Shown here: one piece after another, positions 16,514 through 27,736 of the stretch | Position numbering within the stretch: position 1 is the stretch's first letter | Layout: every line of letters begins with the position of its first letter | NCBI GenBank assembly: GCA_013388745.1 | Contig: JACAER010000006.1 | Location: 186,001 to 250,000 of the forward strand | Source: Chloroflexota bacterium | GTDB taxonomy: Bacteria > Chloroflexota > Anaerolineae > Aggregatilineales > Phototrophicaceae | Direction of reading: 5' to 3' | Length of the DNA stretch: 64,000 nt | Made by a program: the position numbers and the translations under genes | Notes under the pieces: generated by a model | Seen by the model: only the letters and a program-made list of their open reading frames with translations | The model's database searches: none | What the model was told of the DNA's origin: nothing

Positions 16514-18622
16514 ATGGCTGACAAGAAAACCAAAGTCGCGCTCGATCTCAACAAAGTGCGCAACATCGGCGTCATCGCTCATATCGACGCTGGCAAAACG
16601 ACGACGACGGAACGTATTCTGTATTACACCGGCATGGTTCACCGTATCGGTGAAGTCCATGAAGGCGCGGCGACGACCGACTATATGGATCAGGAACGTG
16701 AGCGCGGGATTACCATTACCGCTGCGGCCGTGACCTGCTTCTGGCGCGATCATCAGATCAATCTGATCGACACCCCCGGTCACGTGGATTTTACTGCCGA
16801 AGTGCAGCGCAGCCTGCGTGTGCTGGACGGTGGCGTCGTGGTGTTCGACGGCGTGGCGGGCGTTGAACCACAGTCGGAAACAGTGTGGCGGCAGGCCAAC
16901 AATTACAATGTGCCGCGCATCTGCTTTGTCAACAAAATGGATCGCACCGGCGCCAGCTTCCAGCGCTGCGTCGACATGATGGTTGATCGTCTGAGCGCCA
17001 ACCCGGTGGCGCTGCAAATGCCCTACGGCGAAGGCGCAGACTTCAAGGGTATCATTGACCTGCTCAAGATGGAACTCATCACCTACGGCGACGACATGGG
17101 CACGGCGATTGAAGTTCACCCTATCCCGGAAAGCGTGCGCGAAGAAGCCGAAACGCGCCGCTCGGAAATGGTCGATAAGATCGTCGAAAACGACGACTTC
17201 CTGACCGAAAAATTCCTGATGGAAGAAGCAATCAGCAACGACGAACTGCTGGGCGCGCTGCGGGCGGCGACCATCGCCGGCAGGCTGCACCCCGTGATCT
17301 GCGGTTCGGCGCTGAAGAACAAGGGCGTGCAGTTGATGCTCGACACGGTTGTTGAGCTGCTGCCTTCGCCGCTCGATATTCCGCCGGTCAAGGGCATGCA
17401 CCCTAAGACCGATCAGCAACAGGAACGGCAGGCCAAAGACGACGAACCGATGACGGGGCTGGTCTTCAAGATCATCACCGATCAGTATGGTCGTCTGGCG
17501 TTCATCCGCGTGTACTCCGGTGTGCTGCGCACGGGCACCGGCCTGCTGAACAGCACCAAGGGTGCGAGGGAACGCATCGGGCGCATTGTACGCATGTTCG
17601 CGGATCGGCGCGAAGATGTGGAAGAAGTCCACGCGGGCGATATTGCCGCGATCATCGGCCTGAAGGAAACCTTCACGGGCGATACGCTGTGCGACCCGGA
17701 TAAGCCAATCGTGTTGGAAAAAATCAGCTTCCCTGAACCGTTCATTGAACTGTCGATTGAACCGAACAGCAAGGCCGACCAGGACAAAATGGGGCTGGCG
17801 CTGCGCCGTCTGGCGGAAGAAGACCCGACCTTCAAGATTGAAGTGGATGACAAGCTCGGCCAGACGAAAATCAAAGGCATGGGCGAGCTGCACCTTGAAG
17901 TGCTGGTTGACCGCATGATGCGCGAATACGGCGTGAAGGCCAACGTAGGCCGTCCGCGTGTGGCGTATCGTGAAGCCATCACCCGCGCCACGCGCATCGA
18001 TACGACCTTCAAGCGTCAGACCGGCGGTTCGGGTCAGTATGCGCGCGTCGTCATCGAATTCGAACCGCTGACAGACGAAGATCGCGCCAAAATGAGCCCT
18101 GGCGAGGAATTCCTGTGGGTGGACGGCACGAAGGGCGGTTCGGTGCCCAAAGAATTCATCCCGGCGGCGCGTAACGGTGTGCGCGAGGCGCTGGCCGGCG
18201 GCGTCATAGCCGGCTATCCGGTAGTTGGTCTAAAAGCCACTCTGGTAGACGGCGCTTACCACGAAGTCGACTCCAGCGAAATGGCCTTCAAGGTGGCTGG
18301 TTCGATGTGCCTGAAAGAAGGCGTGCAAAAAGGCGCGCCGGTCATTCTGGAACCGACGATGAAGGTCGAAGTGGTTTCGCCAGATGAATACACGGGCAGC
18401 ATCGTGGGCGATCTGGCCTCGCGGCGCGGCACAATTATCGGCATGGAGCCGCGCACAGGCGCGACTTCGATCCGCTCGACGGTGCCGCTGAGCGAGATGT
18501 TCGGCTATGCCACCAACCTGCGCAACATGACGCAGGGACGCGGCAACTTCACGATGGAATTTGATAAGTATACTATTGCGCCGACCAATATCGCCGAGGA
18601 GGTGATTAAGGGCGGACGCTAG
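16514..18622 (+). CDS. fusA: Translation elongation factor G
   Basis: A 702-residue translational GTPase that drives translocation. The P loop [15 protein letters not shown] is followed by the switch II sequence DTPGHVDFT and by NKMDRTGA for guanine specificity. Domains II-V follow to the conserved end [22 protein letters not shown]. Length is normal. It starts at ATG with a modest GAAAGAAAG upstream. It sits in the str order between rpsG and tuf. No sign of the paralogue EF-G2 type is evident. Confidence 0.97.
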   Translation: MADKKTKVALDLNKVRNIGVIAHIDAGKTTTTERILYYTGMVHRIGEVHEGAATTDYMDQERERGITITAAAVTCFWRDHQINLIDTPGHVDFTAEVQRSLRVLDGGVVVFDGVAGVEPQSETVWRQANNYNVPRICFVNKMDRTGASFQRCVDMMVDRLSANPVALQMPYGEGADFKGIIDLLKMELITYGDDMGTAIEVHPIPESVREEAETRRSEMVDKIVENDDFLTEKFLMEEAISNDELLGALRAATIAGRLHPVICGSALKNKGVQLMLDTVVELLPSPLDIPPVKGMHPKTDQQQERQAKDDEPMTGLVFKIITDQYGRLAFIRVYSGVLRTGTGLLNSTKGARERIGRIVRMFADRREDVEEVHAGDIAAIIGLKETFTGDTLCDPDKPIVLEKISFPEPFIELSIEPNSKADQDKMGLALRRLAEEDPTFKIEVDDKLGQTKIKGMGELHLEVLVDRMMREYGVKANVGRPRVAYREAITRATRIDTTFKRQTGGSGQYARVVIEFEPLTDEDRAKMSPGEEFLWVDGTKGGSVPKEFIPAARNGVREALAGGVIAGYPVVGLKATLVDGAYHEVDSSEMAFKVAGSMCLKEGVQKGAPVILEPTMKVEVVSPDEYTGSIVGDLASRRGTIIGMEPRTGATSIRSTVPLSEMFGYATNLRNMTQGRGNFTMEFDKYTIAPTNIAEEVIKGGR

Positions 18623-18633
18623 TAGAAGGGATA

Positions 18634-18653
18634 CCGGGTTCACCCCGGCTTTC
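18634..18653 (+). promoter_or_regulatory. Hairpin in the fusA-tuf spacer
   Basis: CCGGG at 18634-18638 pairs with CCCGG at 18644-18648, followed by CTTTCC. It is a small attenuator-like stem inside the 92-base spacer; its T-run is weak, so read-through is expected. Confidence 0.35.
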
Positions 18654-18714
18654 CTCCACGAGGGCTGCACAAGCCTGTCATTAGAGCGAAATGAAGTCAT
18701 AGTACGAGGGAAAC

Positions 18715-19911
<1,197 letters not shown>

Positions 19912-19934
19912 GCGCTGGCAATGATGGATTGACG

Positions 19935-19977
19935 AATGCCGGGGGGCAACTCCCGGCATTTATAACCCTTATAAGGG
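19935..19977 (+). promoter_or_regulatory. Inverted repeats before rpsJ, one covering its ribosome binding site
   Basis: AATGCCGGG (19935-19943) and CCCGGCATT (19952-19960) form a perfect 9-bp stem. Directly after it, the palindrome CCCTTATAAGGG (19966-19977) includes the AAGGG ribosome binding site of rpsJ. The first stem could end or slow transcription after tuf; the second could mask the start of the S10 operon. Confidence 0.5.
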
Positions 19978-19985
19978 AAAAAACG

Positions 19986-20297
19986 ATGGCAGTGAAAAAC
20001 AAAATTCGTATCCGGCTCAAAGCCTATGACCATCGCGTGCTCGATCAATCGGCGCAGCGCATTGTCGAGACGGCAGAAAGAACTGGGGCGCGGGTGGTCG
20101 GCCCGGTGCCGCTGCCTACGCGCATCGAGCGCTTCACGGTGAGACGGTCGCCGTTCATCGACAAAGACTCGCAGGAGCACTTCGAGATTCGCACGCATAA
20201 GCGGCTGATTGATGTGCTCGATCCCGACAGCAAGACGATCGACACGTTGATGCGTCTGAACCTGCCGGCGGGTGTGGATATCGAAATCAAAATCTAA
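19986..20297 (+). CDS. rpsJ: 30S ribosomal protein S10
   Basis: A 103-residue S10, normal length. It begins [17 protein letters not shown] and carries the [16 protein letters not shown] block and the [12 protein letters not shown] block. Besides its role in the 30S head, S10 (NusE) joins antitermination complexes. The ATG at 19986 follows AAGGG; an in-frame extension to 19929 crosses the upstream hairpin and is rejected. It is the first gene of the S10 cluster, directly downstream of tuf. Confidence 0.97.
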   Translation: MAVKNKIRIRLKAYDHRVLDQSAQRIVETAERTGARVVGPVPLPTRIERFTVRRSPFIDKDSQEHFEIRTHKRLIDVLDPDSKTIDTLMRLNLPAGVDIEIKI

Positions 20298-20306
20298 AGT
20301 GCGTAT

Positions 20307-20398
20307 GCAGGGAAAAGCCCTGCCGCTGCGCTTGTAAAGAGGGGATGGGGGTTTTTGACCCAACGCACGAGTCTGGTACAAGCCAGACGAGGCGGCAG
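20307..20398 (+). promoter_or_regulatory. Structured spacer before rplC with alternative hairpins
   Basis: Stem A pairs GCAGGG (20307-20312) with CCCTGC (20318-20323). Stem B pairs GTCTGG (20371-20376) with CCAGAC (20383-20388). A longer-range stem pairs CTGCCGC (20320-20326) with GCGGCAG (20392-20398); it shares bases with stem A, so the two cannot coexist, while it can enclose stem B. A GGAGG site for rplC lies just beyond. This arrangement is typical of a switching leader, but no family is recognised. Confidence 0.45.
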
Positions 20399-20418
20399 CA
20401 GCCCCCGGAGGCGAATTC

Positions 20419-21072
20419 ATGAAGGGTATCATCGGTAAAAAAGTTGGCATGACACAGGTCTTCGACGAGCAGGGGAATGTGGTTCCTGTGACCGTCATCC
20501 AGGCCGGGCCATGCTATGTAACGCAAGTGCGCACATCTGAAAAAGATGGTTACACGGCGGTGCAGTTGGGCTATGGCGAAGTCAAGCCGCAGCGCATCAC
20601 CAAAGGTGAACTCGGCCACCTGATGCGCAACAACCTGCCGGCGCTGCGCCACCTGCGCGAATTCCGCGTCAAGGACGTGGACGTGAGCGAAGGGCAGGAA
20701 ATCAAGGCCGACGTGTTCAACAAAGGTGACATGGTGGATGTCATCGGCACCAGCAAAGGGCGTGGTTTCGCCGGTACGATCAAGCGCCACAACTTCAAGC
20801 GTCAAAAGGCGACACACGGTCAATCTGACCGTGAGCGCGCGCCCGGTTCGATGGGCCAGACCACAACTCCCGGTCACACCTACAAGGGGAAGCGCATGGC
20901 TGGCCACATGGGGAATGCGCGTGTGACGGTGCAAAATCTGGAAGTCGTGGTCGTGGATGCAGGCCGCAACCTGCTGGCGGTCAAGGGGTCGGTACCCGGC
21001 GCGCGCGACAGCATCGTCATCGTCGCTCCGGCTAAGCGCCAGCCCAAGCCGAAGAAGAAGCAGGGGAAATAG
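20419..21072 (+). CDS. rplC: 50S ribosomal protein L3
   Basis: A 217-residue L3 beginning [15 protein letters not shown], with the finger-loop region [15 protein letters not shown] and the glutamine-containing [18 protein letters not shown] segment. It binds 23S rRNA near the peptidyl transferase centre and is an early assembly protein. A GGAGG site is 7 bases before the ATG. It follows an unusually structured 120-base spacer after rpsJ. Confidence 0.97.
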   Translation: MKGIIGKKVGMTQVFDEQGNVVPVTVIQAGPCYVTQVRTSEKDGYTAVQLGYGEVKPQRITKGELGHLMRNNLPALRHLREFRVKDVDVSEGQEIKADVFNKGDMVDVIGTSKGRGFAGTIKRHNFKRQKATHGQSDRERAPGSMGQTTTPGHTYKGKRMAGHMGNARVTVQNLEVVVVDAGRNLLAVKGSVPGARDSIVIVAPAKRQPKPKKKQGK

Positions 21073-21083
21073 GGAGTTAGGCC

Positions 21084-21719
21084 ATGCAAGTTCCAGTTTT
21101 GGACATGAGCGGCCAGCAGATCGAGACGATTGATCTGCCCGCCGATATTTTTGAAGCGAAGATCAATAACGGGCTGATGCACCAATACTATGTGCTTCAG
21201 ATGAACAATGCGCGTCTGGGTACGCACAAGGTGCAGCGGCGCGGCGAAGTGAGCCGCACTTCGGCCAAGTGGTACCGGCAGAAAGGCACGGGGCGCGCGC
21301 GTCACGGTTCGCGCGATGCGACGCAGTTTGTCGGCGGTGGCCGCCCCAAGGGGCCGCGCCCGCACAAATATACGCAGCACATGCCGCAGAAGATGCGCCA
21401 TGCCGCTATCCGCAGCGCCTTGAGCGCCCTGGCGCGCGACGGACAGTTGGTGTTCGTCAACGAGCTGGCGATGAGCGCGCCGAAGACCAAGCTGATGGCC
21501 GATATGCTGAAGAACCTGGTAGGCCAACAATCGGCGTTGGTGCTGCTGGGGGGGCGCAACGAAAACGTCGAACGCAGCGTCAGCAATCTCGACAACGCCT
21601 ATTATCTGCACGCCAGCTATCTGAACATTCGTGATCTGTTGACCTATGACAAAGTGATCGTGCCGCTGGCCGCGCTGGATGTCATCAAACAGATCTGGGG
21701 CCGCGCGAAAGGGAATTAG
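21084..21719 (+). CDS. rplD: 50S ribosomal protein L4
   Basis: A 211-residue L4, normal length. The exit-tunnel loop is recognisable in KWYRQKGTGRARHGSR and GGGRPKGPRPHKYTQ. In E. coli L4 also represses the S10 operon by acting on its leader; whether that occurs here is not known. GGAG precedes the start. The stop is 2 bases before rplW. Confidence 0.97.
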   Translation: MQVPVLDMSGQQIETIDLPADIFEAKINNGLMHQYYVLQMNNARLGTHKVQRRGEVSRTSAKWYRQKGTGRARHGSRDATQFVGGGRPKGPRPHKYTQHMPQKMRHAAIRSALSALARDGQLVFVNELAMSAPKTKLMADMLKNLVGQQSALVLLGGRNENVERSVSNLDNAYYLHASYLNIRDLLTYDKVIVPLAALDVIKQIWGRAKGN

Positions 21720-21721
21720 AG

Positions 21722-22012
21722 ATGCCTGAACTGCATATTTATGATGTGCTGCGCCGTCCCGTCGTCACGGAAAAGTCGAACAGACAGGCTGAAGCCGGTC
21801 AATATGTGTTCGAGGTCGCCCGCAGCGCCAACAAGATTCAAATCCGCGAAGCGATTGAAGTCTTGTTTGAAGTCAAAGTGGCGAAAGTGAACACCATGGT
21901 GATGCCGGCCAAGCGCGGTCGCCGTGGGCGCAACTGGTATGTGCGTTCGCGCGAATGGAAGAAAGCCATCGTCACCCTTGCCGAGGGTAAGATCGAATTG
22001 TTCAACGTTTAA
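21722..22012 (+). CDS. rplW: 50S ribosomal protein L23
   Basis: A 96-residue L23 with RRPVVTEKSNRQAEAGQYVF and the C-terminal RRGRRGRNWYVRSREWKKAIVTL basic loop. It sits by the exit tunnel and docks the signal recognition particle and trigger factor. It is tightly packed after rplD (2-base gap), indicating coupling. Confidence 0.96.
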   Translation: MPELHIYDVLRRPVVTEKSNRQAEAGQYVFEVARSANKIQIREAIEVLFEVKVAKVNTMVMPAKRGRRGRNWYVRSREWKKAIVTLAEGKIELFNV

Positions 22013-22024
22013 CAGGGTAAGCAA

Positions 22025-22858
22025 ATGGCGGTAAAAGTCTACAAGCCCACCTCGGCAGGCCGCCGTGGGATGACGGGCCACAGCTTTGAAGAGATCACCG
22101 CGTCGCGCCCGCAGCGTTCGCTGACTGAAGCGCTGCGCAAAAAGGGCGGACGCAATAATACCGGACGCATCACGGTGCGCCATCGCGGCGGCGGCCACAA
22201 GCGGCGTTATCGGATCATCGATTTCGCGCGCAGCAAGTTCGACAGCCGCGCCGAAGTCAAGACCATCGAGTACGATCCGAACCGTTCGGCGCGCATCGCG
22301 CTGGTGGAGTATGAAGATGGCGAACGCCGCTACATTATCGCGCCGCTTGGCCTGAAGGTCGGCGACAAGATCGGCAGCGGCGAAAAAGCAGAACTGCGCG
22401 TGGGCGACGCGCAATACCTGCGCGACATCCCGGTGGGCACGCTCATCCACAATATTGAGCTGGAACCGGGACACGGCGGCAAGGTCGCGCGCGCGGCAGG
22501 CGCCTCGGCGCAGCTTCTGGCGAAGGAAGGGATTTACGCCACTGTGCGCATGCCCAGCGGCGAAATGCGGCTGGTTCACGAACTGTGCATGGCGACCATC
22601 GGCCAGGTCGGCAACACCGATCACGGCAACATCAATCTGGGCAAGGCGGGCCGCCGTCGTCGTATGGGCTGGCGTCCAACGGTGCGTGGCACGGCGATGG
22701 ACCCCAACAGCCATCCGCATGGCGGTGGTGAAGGCCGCAGCGGGATCGGTATGCCCGGCCCGAAGACGCCCTGGGGCAAGCCGGCCCTGGGCAAACGGAC
22801 ACGCACCAACAAACGCACGGATCGCTTTATTGTCCGGCGGCGGGGCAAGAGACGTTAG
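22025..22858 (+). CDS. rplB: 50S ribosomal protein L2
   Basis: A 277-residue L2, normal length. The conserved RNA-binding core ([12 protein letters not shown]) and the C-terminal peptidyl-transferase-proximal block [15 protein letters not shown] are intact, including the histidine of the HPHGGG motif. It is needed for subunit association. It begins 12 bases after rplW. Confidence 0.97.
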   Translation: MAVKVYKPTSAGRRGMTGHSFEEITASRPQRSLTEALRKKGGRNNTGRITVRHRGGGHKRRYRIIDFARSKFDSRAEVKTIEYDPNRSARIALVEYEDGERRYIIAPLGLKVGDKIGSGEKAELRVGDAQYLRDIPVGTLIHNIELEPGHGGKVARAAGASAQLLAKEGIYATVRMPSGEMRLVHELCMATIGQVGNTDHGNINLGKAGRRRRMGWRPTVRGTAMDPNSHPHGGGEGRSGIGMPGPKTPWGKPALGKRTRTNKRTDRFIVRRRGKRR

Positions 22859-22901
22859 GCGCTCGGCCAGTTGATGGCTGGAAGCTCACGAGGAAAACAC
22901 G

Positions 22902-23183
22902 ATGTCACGTTCACTGAAAAAGGGGCCGTTTGTCAGCCCCAAACTGCTGAAGAAAATCGAGCGGCTGAACGCAGAAAACAAGAAGGGTACTGTCATCCGT
23001 ACCTGGAGTCGTGCCAGCACGATCTTCCCGCAGATGGTCGGTTACACCATCGCCGTGCATGATGGTCGGCGGCATGTGCCGATTTATATCACCGAAAACA
23101 TGGTCGGGCACAAACTGGGCGAATTCGCGCCTACACGCACGTATCGCGGCCATATGGTCGAGAAAAAAGTCAAAAAGAAGTAG
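22902..23183 (+). CDS. rpsS: 30S ribosomal protein S19
   Basis: A 93-residue S19 with [32 protein letters not shown] and the [17 protein letters not shown] block. It binds 16S rRNA in the head together with S13. A GAGGA site lies 8 bases upstream. Confidence 0.97.
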   Translation: MSRSLKKGPFVSPKLLKKIERLNAENKKGTVIRTWSRASTIFPQMVGYTIAVHDGRRHVPIYITENMVGHKLGEFAPTRTYRGHMVEKKVKKK

Positions 23184-23195
23184 CGAGGGAGAACC

Positions 23196-23537
23196 ATGGC
23201 TGAAGTACGTGCTGAAAGCCGCTACCTGTTTATCGGCCCGCAGAAGCTGCGCCTGGTGTGCGATAGGGTGCGCGGTCTGAGCGCCAAGCAGGCGCTGACA
23301 GTGCTGAAGTTTATGCCGCAAAAAGGCGCGCAGTTTGTCTATAAGACCGTGGCCTCTGCGATCGCTAATGCGGAAAACAACCGGGATATGGACGGCGACC
23401 GGCTGTATATCTCGGAAATTTTTGCGGGTGAAGCGCCGCGCCTGAAGCGCTTTAAGGCCGGCGCGCGTGGGCGCTACAAGCCGCGTGTCAAGCGCACGTC
23501 ACATCTGACGGTTATTCTGTCGGAACGAGAGGGATAA
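23196..23537 (+). CDS. rplV: 50S ribosomal protein L22
   Basis: A 113-residue L22. The globular part (RYLFIGPQKLRLVCDRVRG) and the tunnel-lining hairpin (GAPRLKRFKAGARGRYKPRVKR) are both present without the deletions known from macrolide-resistant mutants. GAGGGAG precedes the ATG. One base separates its stop from rpsC. Confidence 0.97.
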   Translation: MAEVRAESRYLFIGPQKLRLVCDRVRGLSAKQALTVLKFMPQKGAQFVYKTVASAIANAENNRDMDGDRLYISEIFAGEAPRLKRFKAGARGRYKPRVKRTSHLTVILSEREG

Positions 23538-23538
23538 C

Positions 23539-24216
23539 ATGGGTCGTAAAGTACACCCAGTAGGGTTTCGCTTAAAAGTTAATCGCGATTGGGACGCGCG
23601 CTGGTTCGCCGAAGGCAACAAGTACGCCGAAATGCTGCACGAAGACCTGCGCATCCGCCGCTTCCTGAGCCAAGAGGCCGAACGGGCAGCCATCTCGCGC
23701 GTGGAAATCGAACGCAACTCGAACCAGATCATTGTCACTATTCACACCGCGCGTCCGGGCATTGTGATCGGGCGCAAGGGCGACGCCGTCAAGAAGCTGC
23801 GCCAGGACCTGGAAACCTATACCGGCAAGAAGGTCAAGGTCGAAGTCAGCGAGATCGACAAACCCGATCTGGACGCCTATCTGGTCGCCGAAAGTATCGC
23901 CGGGCAGTTGGAACGGCGTATCGGCCACAGCCGCGCCATCAAGCGCGCAATCAGCCAGGCCATGCGGCAGGGCGCGCAGGGCGTGAAAGTGGTCGTCGCC
24001 GGTCGTCTGGCGGGCGCCGACATGGCGCGCCGCGAAGCTGCCAGCGAAGGCCGTATTCCGCGCAGCACCTTGCGCGCCAATATCGACTACGCCACCGCCG
24101 AGGCGCTCACCACCTTTGGCCGCATCGGGATCAAGGTGTGGATTTATAAGGGTGACGTGCTTCAGGCCGAAGAAAAGAAGGTCGCCGAGCCGAAAGACGT
24201 GTACGTCAGCCCGTAA
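23539..24216 (+). CDS. rpsC: 30S ribosomal protein S3
   Basis: A 225-residue S3 with an N-terminal MGRKVHPVGFRL motif, a KH domain (GIVIGRKGDAVKKLRQDLE) and the C-terminal block GVKVVVAGRLAGADMARREAASEGRIPRST (split here for clarity at about residues 148-177). S3 forms the mRNA entry site helicase with S4 and S5. It is packed between rplV and rplP. Confidence 0.97.
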   Translation: MGRKVHPVGFRLKVNRDWDARWFAEGNKYAEMLHEDLRIRRFLSQEAERAAISRVEIERNSNQIIVTIHTARPGIVIGRKGDAVKKLRQDLETYTGKKVKVEVSEIDKPDLDAYLVAESIAGQLERRIGHSRAIKRAISQAMRQGAQGVKVVVAGRLAGADMARREAASEGRIPRSTLRANIDYATAEALTTFGRIGIKVWIYKGDVLQAEEKKVAEPKDVYVSP

Positions 24217-24239
24217 GGCGCCGACGAGGAGCATAAGCC

Positions 24240-24689
24240 ATGTTAATGCCAAAACGTGTCAAGTATCGTAAGCAAATGCGCGGACGCCGCACCGGCAAAG
24301 CCACACGCGGCGCCGAAGTGTCGTTCGGCGAATTCGGCCTGATGGCGCTGGAGCCGGCCTGGATCACCAGCCGCCAGATCGAAGCGGCGCGTAAAGCGAT
24401 GGTGCGCTACACCAAGCGGCGCGGCAAAGTATGGATTCGCATTTTCCCGGACAAGCCGGTGACCAAGAAGCCCGCCGAAACGCGCATGGGTAAAGGCAAG
24501 GGTGCGGTGGAATACTGGGTGGCGGTGGTGCAGCCGGGGCGCATCCTGTTCGAAATGGGCGGTGTCTCGGCGGCAGAGGCCGATGAAGCGCTGCGTCTGG
24601 CGGCCTTCAAGCTGCCCATCCCGACCAAAATTGTGCGCCGCATCGACCCGATCTCCGGGCAGGATGTCGCGCTGACGGTGGAGGAATAA
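24240..24689 (+). CDS. rplP: 50S ribosomal protein L16
   Basis: A 149-residue L16 beginning [21 protein letters not shown] lies 8 bases before the first ATG, which fits the family's usual start. The block [20 protein letters not shown] is conserved. The protein binds near the A-site tRNA elbow. It is followed by rpmC after 4 bases. Confidence 0.97.
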   Translation: MLMPKRVKYRKQMRGRRTGKATRGAEVSFGEFGLMALEPAWITSRQIEAARKAMVRYTKRRGKVWIRIFPDKPVTKKPAETRMGKGKGAVEYWVAVVQPGRILFEMGGVSAAEADEALRLAAFKLPIPTKIVRRIDPISGQDVALTVEE

Positions 24690-24693
24690 CGGT

Positions 24694-24915
24694 ATGGATG
24701 TTCGCACCATTCGTGAAATGACCGACGACGCCATTCTCGATGCCATCGAAGATCACAAGGAAATGATCTACAAATACCGTTTCCAGAAGGCCAGCGGGCA
24801 ACTGGAAAACCTGAACGCCATTCGTAACACGCGGCGCATCATCGCGCGCCTGAAGACTGTGCAGCGCGAACGCCAATTAGCGGCGGCGCAGCAGCAGACG
24901 GCGCAAAAGGAATAA
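24694..24915 (+). CDS. rpmC: 50S ribosomal protein L29
   Basis: A 73-residue all-helical L29; the core reads [20 protein letters not shown], preceded by [11 protein letters not shown] Gln/Ala-rich tail ends the protein. It sits near the tunnel exit with L23. The canonical rplP-rpmC-rpsQ order supports the call. Confidence 0.95.
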   Translation: MDVRTIREMTDDAILDAIEDHKEMIYKYRFQKASGQLENLNAIRNTRRIIARLKTVQRERQLAAAQQQTAQKE

Positions 24916-24921
24916 GTACCT

Positions 24922-25245
24922 ATGACCAACAATCGTCGGCGGCTGGTGGGCCGCGTGATCAGTAACAAGATGCAGAAAACCGTGGTGGTGGCAATCGAAC
25001 GGCGCAAGCTGCATCCCGTCTATAAGAAAGTCGTCGGGTCGCTGAAGAAAGTCATGGCGCACGACGAAAGCGACCAGGTGAAAGTCGGCTCGCTGGTGCG
25101 GATTGTCGAAAGCCGCCCGCTCAGCAAGAACAAGCGCTGGGTCGTGGAACAGGTGCTGGAAGAAATTCGCAGCGAACTGATCGAACACAAGAGCGCGCAG
25201 GAAGAGCTGCGTGAACAACTTGGCGAAGATCAGGGAGGGCAGTAA
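24922..25245 (+). CDS. rpsQ: 30S ribosomal protein S17
   Basis: A 107-residue S17, longer than the usual 80-90. The OB fold is seen in [19 protein letters not shown] and [17 protein letters not shown]. The last 25 or so residues are an acidic helical tail ([17 protein letters not shown]) beyond the normal end. It binds helix 11 of 16S rRNA early in assembly. Confidence 0.95.
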   Translation: MTNNRRRLVGRVISNKMQKTVVVAIERRKLHPVYKKVVGSLKKVMAHDESDQVKVGSLVRIVESRPLSKNKRWVVEQVLEEIRSELIEHKSAQEELREQLGEDQGGQ

Positions 25246-25248
25246 GCC

Positions 25249-25620
25249 ATGATCCAGACCGAGTCGCGCTTAAAGGTGGCCGATAACAGCGGCGCACAAG
25301 AACTGTTGGTGATTCGCGTTCTTGGCGGATCCAAGAGGAAATATGGCTCAGTGGGCGATATCGTGGTGGCCAGCGTCAAATCGGCGGCGACCTCTGGCAG
25401 TGTCAAGAAGTCGGATGTCGTGCGTGCGGTGATTGTGCGGGTGAGCAAAGAATACCGCCGTGCTGATGGCTCGTACATTCGATTCGACGATAACGCCGCC
25501 GTCTTGCTGGCCGATGACCTCATCAATCCCAAGGGTACGCGCGTGTTTGGGCCGGTCGCGCGTGAACTGCGTGACAAAGGCTTCACCAAGATTGTCTCGC
25601 TCGCGCCGGAAACCCTGTAG
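25249..25620 (+). CDS. rplN: 50S ribosomal protein L14
   Basis: A 123-residue L14 beginning [17 protein letters not shown], with VVRTK-type region [18 protein letters not shown] and the [11 protein letters not shown] end block. It lies at the subunit interface and binds release of RsfS in other bacteria. Three bases separate it from rpsQ. Confidence 0.97.
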   Translation: MIQTESRLKVADNSGAQELLVIRVLGGSKRKYGSVGDIVVASVKSAATSGSVKKSDVVRAVIVRVSKEYRRADGSYIRFDDNAAVLLADDLINPKGTRVFGPVARELRDKGFTKIVSLAPETL

Positions 25621-25632
25621 GAGAAAGTAATC

Positions 25633-25956
25633 ATGCAGAGAATCAAGAAGGGCGACACTGTCGAAATCACGGCGGGCAAAGACAAAGGGGTTCGCGGCCA
25701 AGTGCTGGTGGTAGAACCCAAGAAAGACCGCGTGATGGTGGCCGGCGCCAACATCGTCAAGAAACATGAAAAAGCGCGCCAGGCGGGCACCCGCCAGGTG
25801 CCCGCGCAGATTGTCGAAGCCGAAAATCCGCTGCATCTCTCTAACGTCATGCTGGTGTGCCCAGAATGCGAAAAGGCGGTGCGTGTCGGCTTCCGTGTGC
25901 GTGAAGATGGTCGTAAAGTGCGCGTCTGCAAAAAATGCAGCGCCGAGATCGAATAA
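25633..25956 (+). CDS. rplX: 50S ribosomal protein L24
   Basis: A 107-residue L24 with a KOW motif ([17 protein letters not shown]) and the NIVKKHEKA loop. The C-terminal part carries two CxxC pairs, CPEC near 76-79 and CKKC near 100-103, a zinc-ribbon form of L24 found in many bacteria. It starts assembly of the 50S subunit. Confidence 0.96.
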   Translation: MQRIKKGDTVEITAGKDKGVRGQVLVVEPKKDRVMVAGANIVKKHEKARQAGTRQVPAQIVEAENPLHLSNVMLVCPECEKAVRVGFRVREDGRKVRVCKKCSAEIE

Positions 25957-25972
25957 CCGGAGCGAGACGACA

Positions 25973-26521
25973 ATGGCTAATCCAATCATGCTAGACCGCT
26001 ACCGGGACCAGGTTGTGCCTGCGCTGATGCAGGAGTTCGCCTATAAGAATTTGATGCAAGTGCCGCGCATCACCAAGATCGTGCTCAATATCGGCGTGGG
26101 TGAAGCAATAGATAATCCCAAGTCGTTGGACGCGGCGGTGGAAGACCTGCGCATCATCACCGGCCAGCAGCCCGTGATCACCCGCGCCAAGAAAAGCATC
26201 GCCACCTTTAAACTGCGCGAAGATAAACCCATCGGCGTGAAAGTGACGCTGCGCGGGGAACGGATGTGGGCGCTGCTGGATCGGCTGATTAATCTGGCGC
26301 TGCCGCGTATCCGCGATTTTCGCGGGGTGTCGCCCTATACCTTTGATGGGCGTGGCAACTATACTATCGGCCTGCGCGAACAACTGGTCTTCCCGGAGAT
26401 TCAGTACGACAAAATTGACAAGGTGCGTGGCATGGAACTCTCGATTGTCACCACCGCCAGTACCGACGAAGAAGGACGCCGCCTGCTCAAGCTGCTCGGT
26501 ATGCCCTTCCGTGACAATTAA
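25973..26521 (+). CDS. rplE: 50S ribosomal protein L5
   Basis: A 182-residue L5 starting [18 protein letters not shown]. Typical blocks are [18 protein letters not shown], the [20 protein letters not shown] block and [10 protein letters not shown]. It binds 5S rRNA and contacts P-site tRNA. An upstream open frame to 25766 overlaps rplX and is rejected; GGAGCGAGACGAC precedes the ATG. Confidence 0.97.
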   Translation: MANPIMLDRYRDQVVPALMQEFAYKNLMQVPRITKIVLNIGVGEAIDNPKSLDAAVEDLRIITGQQPVITRAKKSIATFKLREDKPIGVKVTLRGERMWALLDRLINLALPRIRDFRGVSPYTFDGRGNYTIGLREQLVFPEIQYDKIDKVRGMELSIVTTASTDEEGRRLLKLLGMPFRDN

Positions 26522-26537
26522 ACAGGATTGAGGAATC

Positions 26538-26720
26538 ATGGCAAAGAAATCGATCGTTGTCCGTGAAACTCGGCGGAAGTACGCGGTGCGCGTCCGTAAT
26601 CGCTGCCAGCGCTGTGGACGCCCACGCGGTTACATTCGCCGCTTCGCCCTGTGCCGCATTTGTTTCCGTGAACTCGCGCTCAAGGGGCAAATCCCGGGCG
26701 TAGTCAAGTCAAGCTGGTAG
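26538..26720 (+). CDS. rpsN: 30S ribosomal protein S14, zinc (type Z) form
   Basis: A 60-residue S14 with a zinc ribbon CQRC and CRIC, the short Zn-binding form rather than the 100-residue zinc-free form. [17 protein letters not shown] is the conserved core and the end is KSSW. It contacts 16S rRNA in the head. Confidence 0.96.
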   Translation: MAKKSIVVRETRRKYAVRVRNRCQRCGRPRGYIRRFALCRICFRELALKGQIPGVVKSSW

Positions 26721-26731
26721 GAGAGGCACTC

Positions 26732-27139
26732 ATGACAATCAACGACCCGATTGCCGACATGCTAACCCGCATTCGCAATGCCCTGCTGGTCGGCAAAAGC
26801 ACAGTGATTGTGCCTGTCTCCAAGATCAAGCTCGATATTGCCCGCATCCTGAAGGAAGAAGGCTATATCGAAGACTTCATCGTGGGCGCGGAAACACCGG
26901 CACCGTTCATCACCATCACGCTCAAGTACTACGGCGCGCGCCGCGAACGGGTGCCGGTCATTACGCACATTGAGCGCGTCAGCAAGCCCGGACGCCGGGT
27001 ATACCGCTCCTGCCGCGACCTGCCGCGGGTATTAAGCGGCACGGGCATCGCCATCGTCACGACGCCCAAAGGCGTGATGACCGCCCAGCAGGCACGCCGC
27101 GAACGTGTTGGCGGTGAAGTTTTGTGCTACGTCTGGTAG
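26732..27139 (+). CDS. rpsH: 30S ribosomal protein S8
   Basis: A 135-residue S8 with [16 protein letters not shown] and the C-terminal [17 protein letters not shown] block and GGEVLCYVW end. In E. coli S8 represses the spc operon by binding the L5 mRNA. GAGAGG precedes the ATG. Confidence 0.97.
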   Translation: MTINDPIADMLTRIRNALLVGKSTVIVPVSKIKLDIARILKEEGYIEDFIVGAETPAPFITITLKYYGARRERVPVITHIERVSKPGRRVYRSCRDLPRVLSGTGIAIVTTPKGVMTAQQARRERVGGEVLCYVW

Positions 27140-27157
27140 TCAGTGAAGGAAGGCGCT

Positions 27158-27724
27158 ATGTCTCGTATTGGTAATAAAGCGATCCCACTGCCCGCTAAAG
27201 TCACCGTCAGCATCGAGGACGATCACATGGTCGTCAAAGGGCCGAAAGGTGAACTGAAGCAAGCGCTGCCGGCGGGCATGACGGTCAAACAAGAAGGCGA
27301 CAAAATCGTGGTCGAACGCCTGCTGGGCGAAGACGGCAAGCCCTCGCAGAACCGCACACATAAAGCGCTGCACGGGCTGACGCGCGCGCTGCTCAGCAAC
27401 ATGATTACCGGTGTTTCGACGGGCTTCCGCCGCACGCTGTTGATCGAAGGCGTCGGTTACAACGGCGAGGTGCAGGGCAAGAATCTGGTGATGAGCGTCG
27501 GCTTTTCGCACAAGGTTATCATCGAACCGCCGGCGCATGTCAGCTTTGCCGCCGAAAACAAGGGCACAACCATCCATATCGACGGGATCGACAAGCAGGT
27601 GGTGGGGCAGGTGGCAGCCAACATTCGTGAGCTGCGCCCGCCAGAGCCGTATTTGGGTAAGGGCGTGCGTTATGCCGAAGAAACCATTCGGCGTAAAGCG
27701 GGCAAGGCGGGCAAGACCAAGTAA
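27158..27724 (+). CDS. rplF: 50S ribosomal protein L6
   Basis: A 188-residue L6 starting MSRIGNKAIPLPAKV. The duplicated fold and the C-terminal signature PEPYLGKGVRYAEE are present, here with two added KAG repeats at the end. The ATG at 27158 has AAGGAAGG upstream; a GTG at 27143 in frame is less likely. Confidence 0.97.
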   Translation: MSRIGNKAIPLPAKVTVSIEDDHMVVKGPKGELKQALPAGMTVKQEGDKIVVERLLGEDGKPSQNRTHKALHGLTRALLSNMITGVSTGFRRTLLIEGVGYNGEVQGKNLVMSVGFSHKVIIEPPAHVSFAAENKGTTIHIDGIDKQVVGQVAANIRELRPPEPYLGKGVRYAEETIRRKAGKAGKTK

Positions 27725-27736
27725 AGGGTGTAAGCA

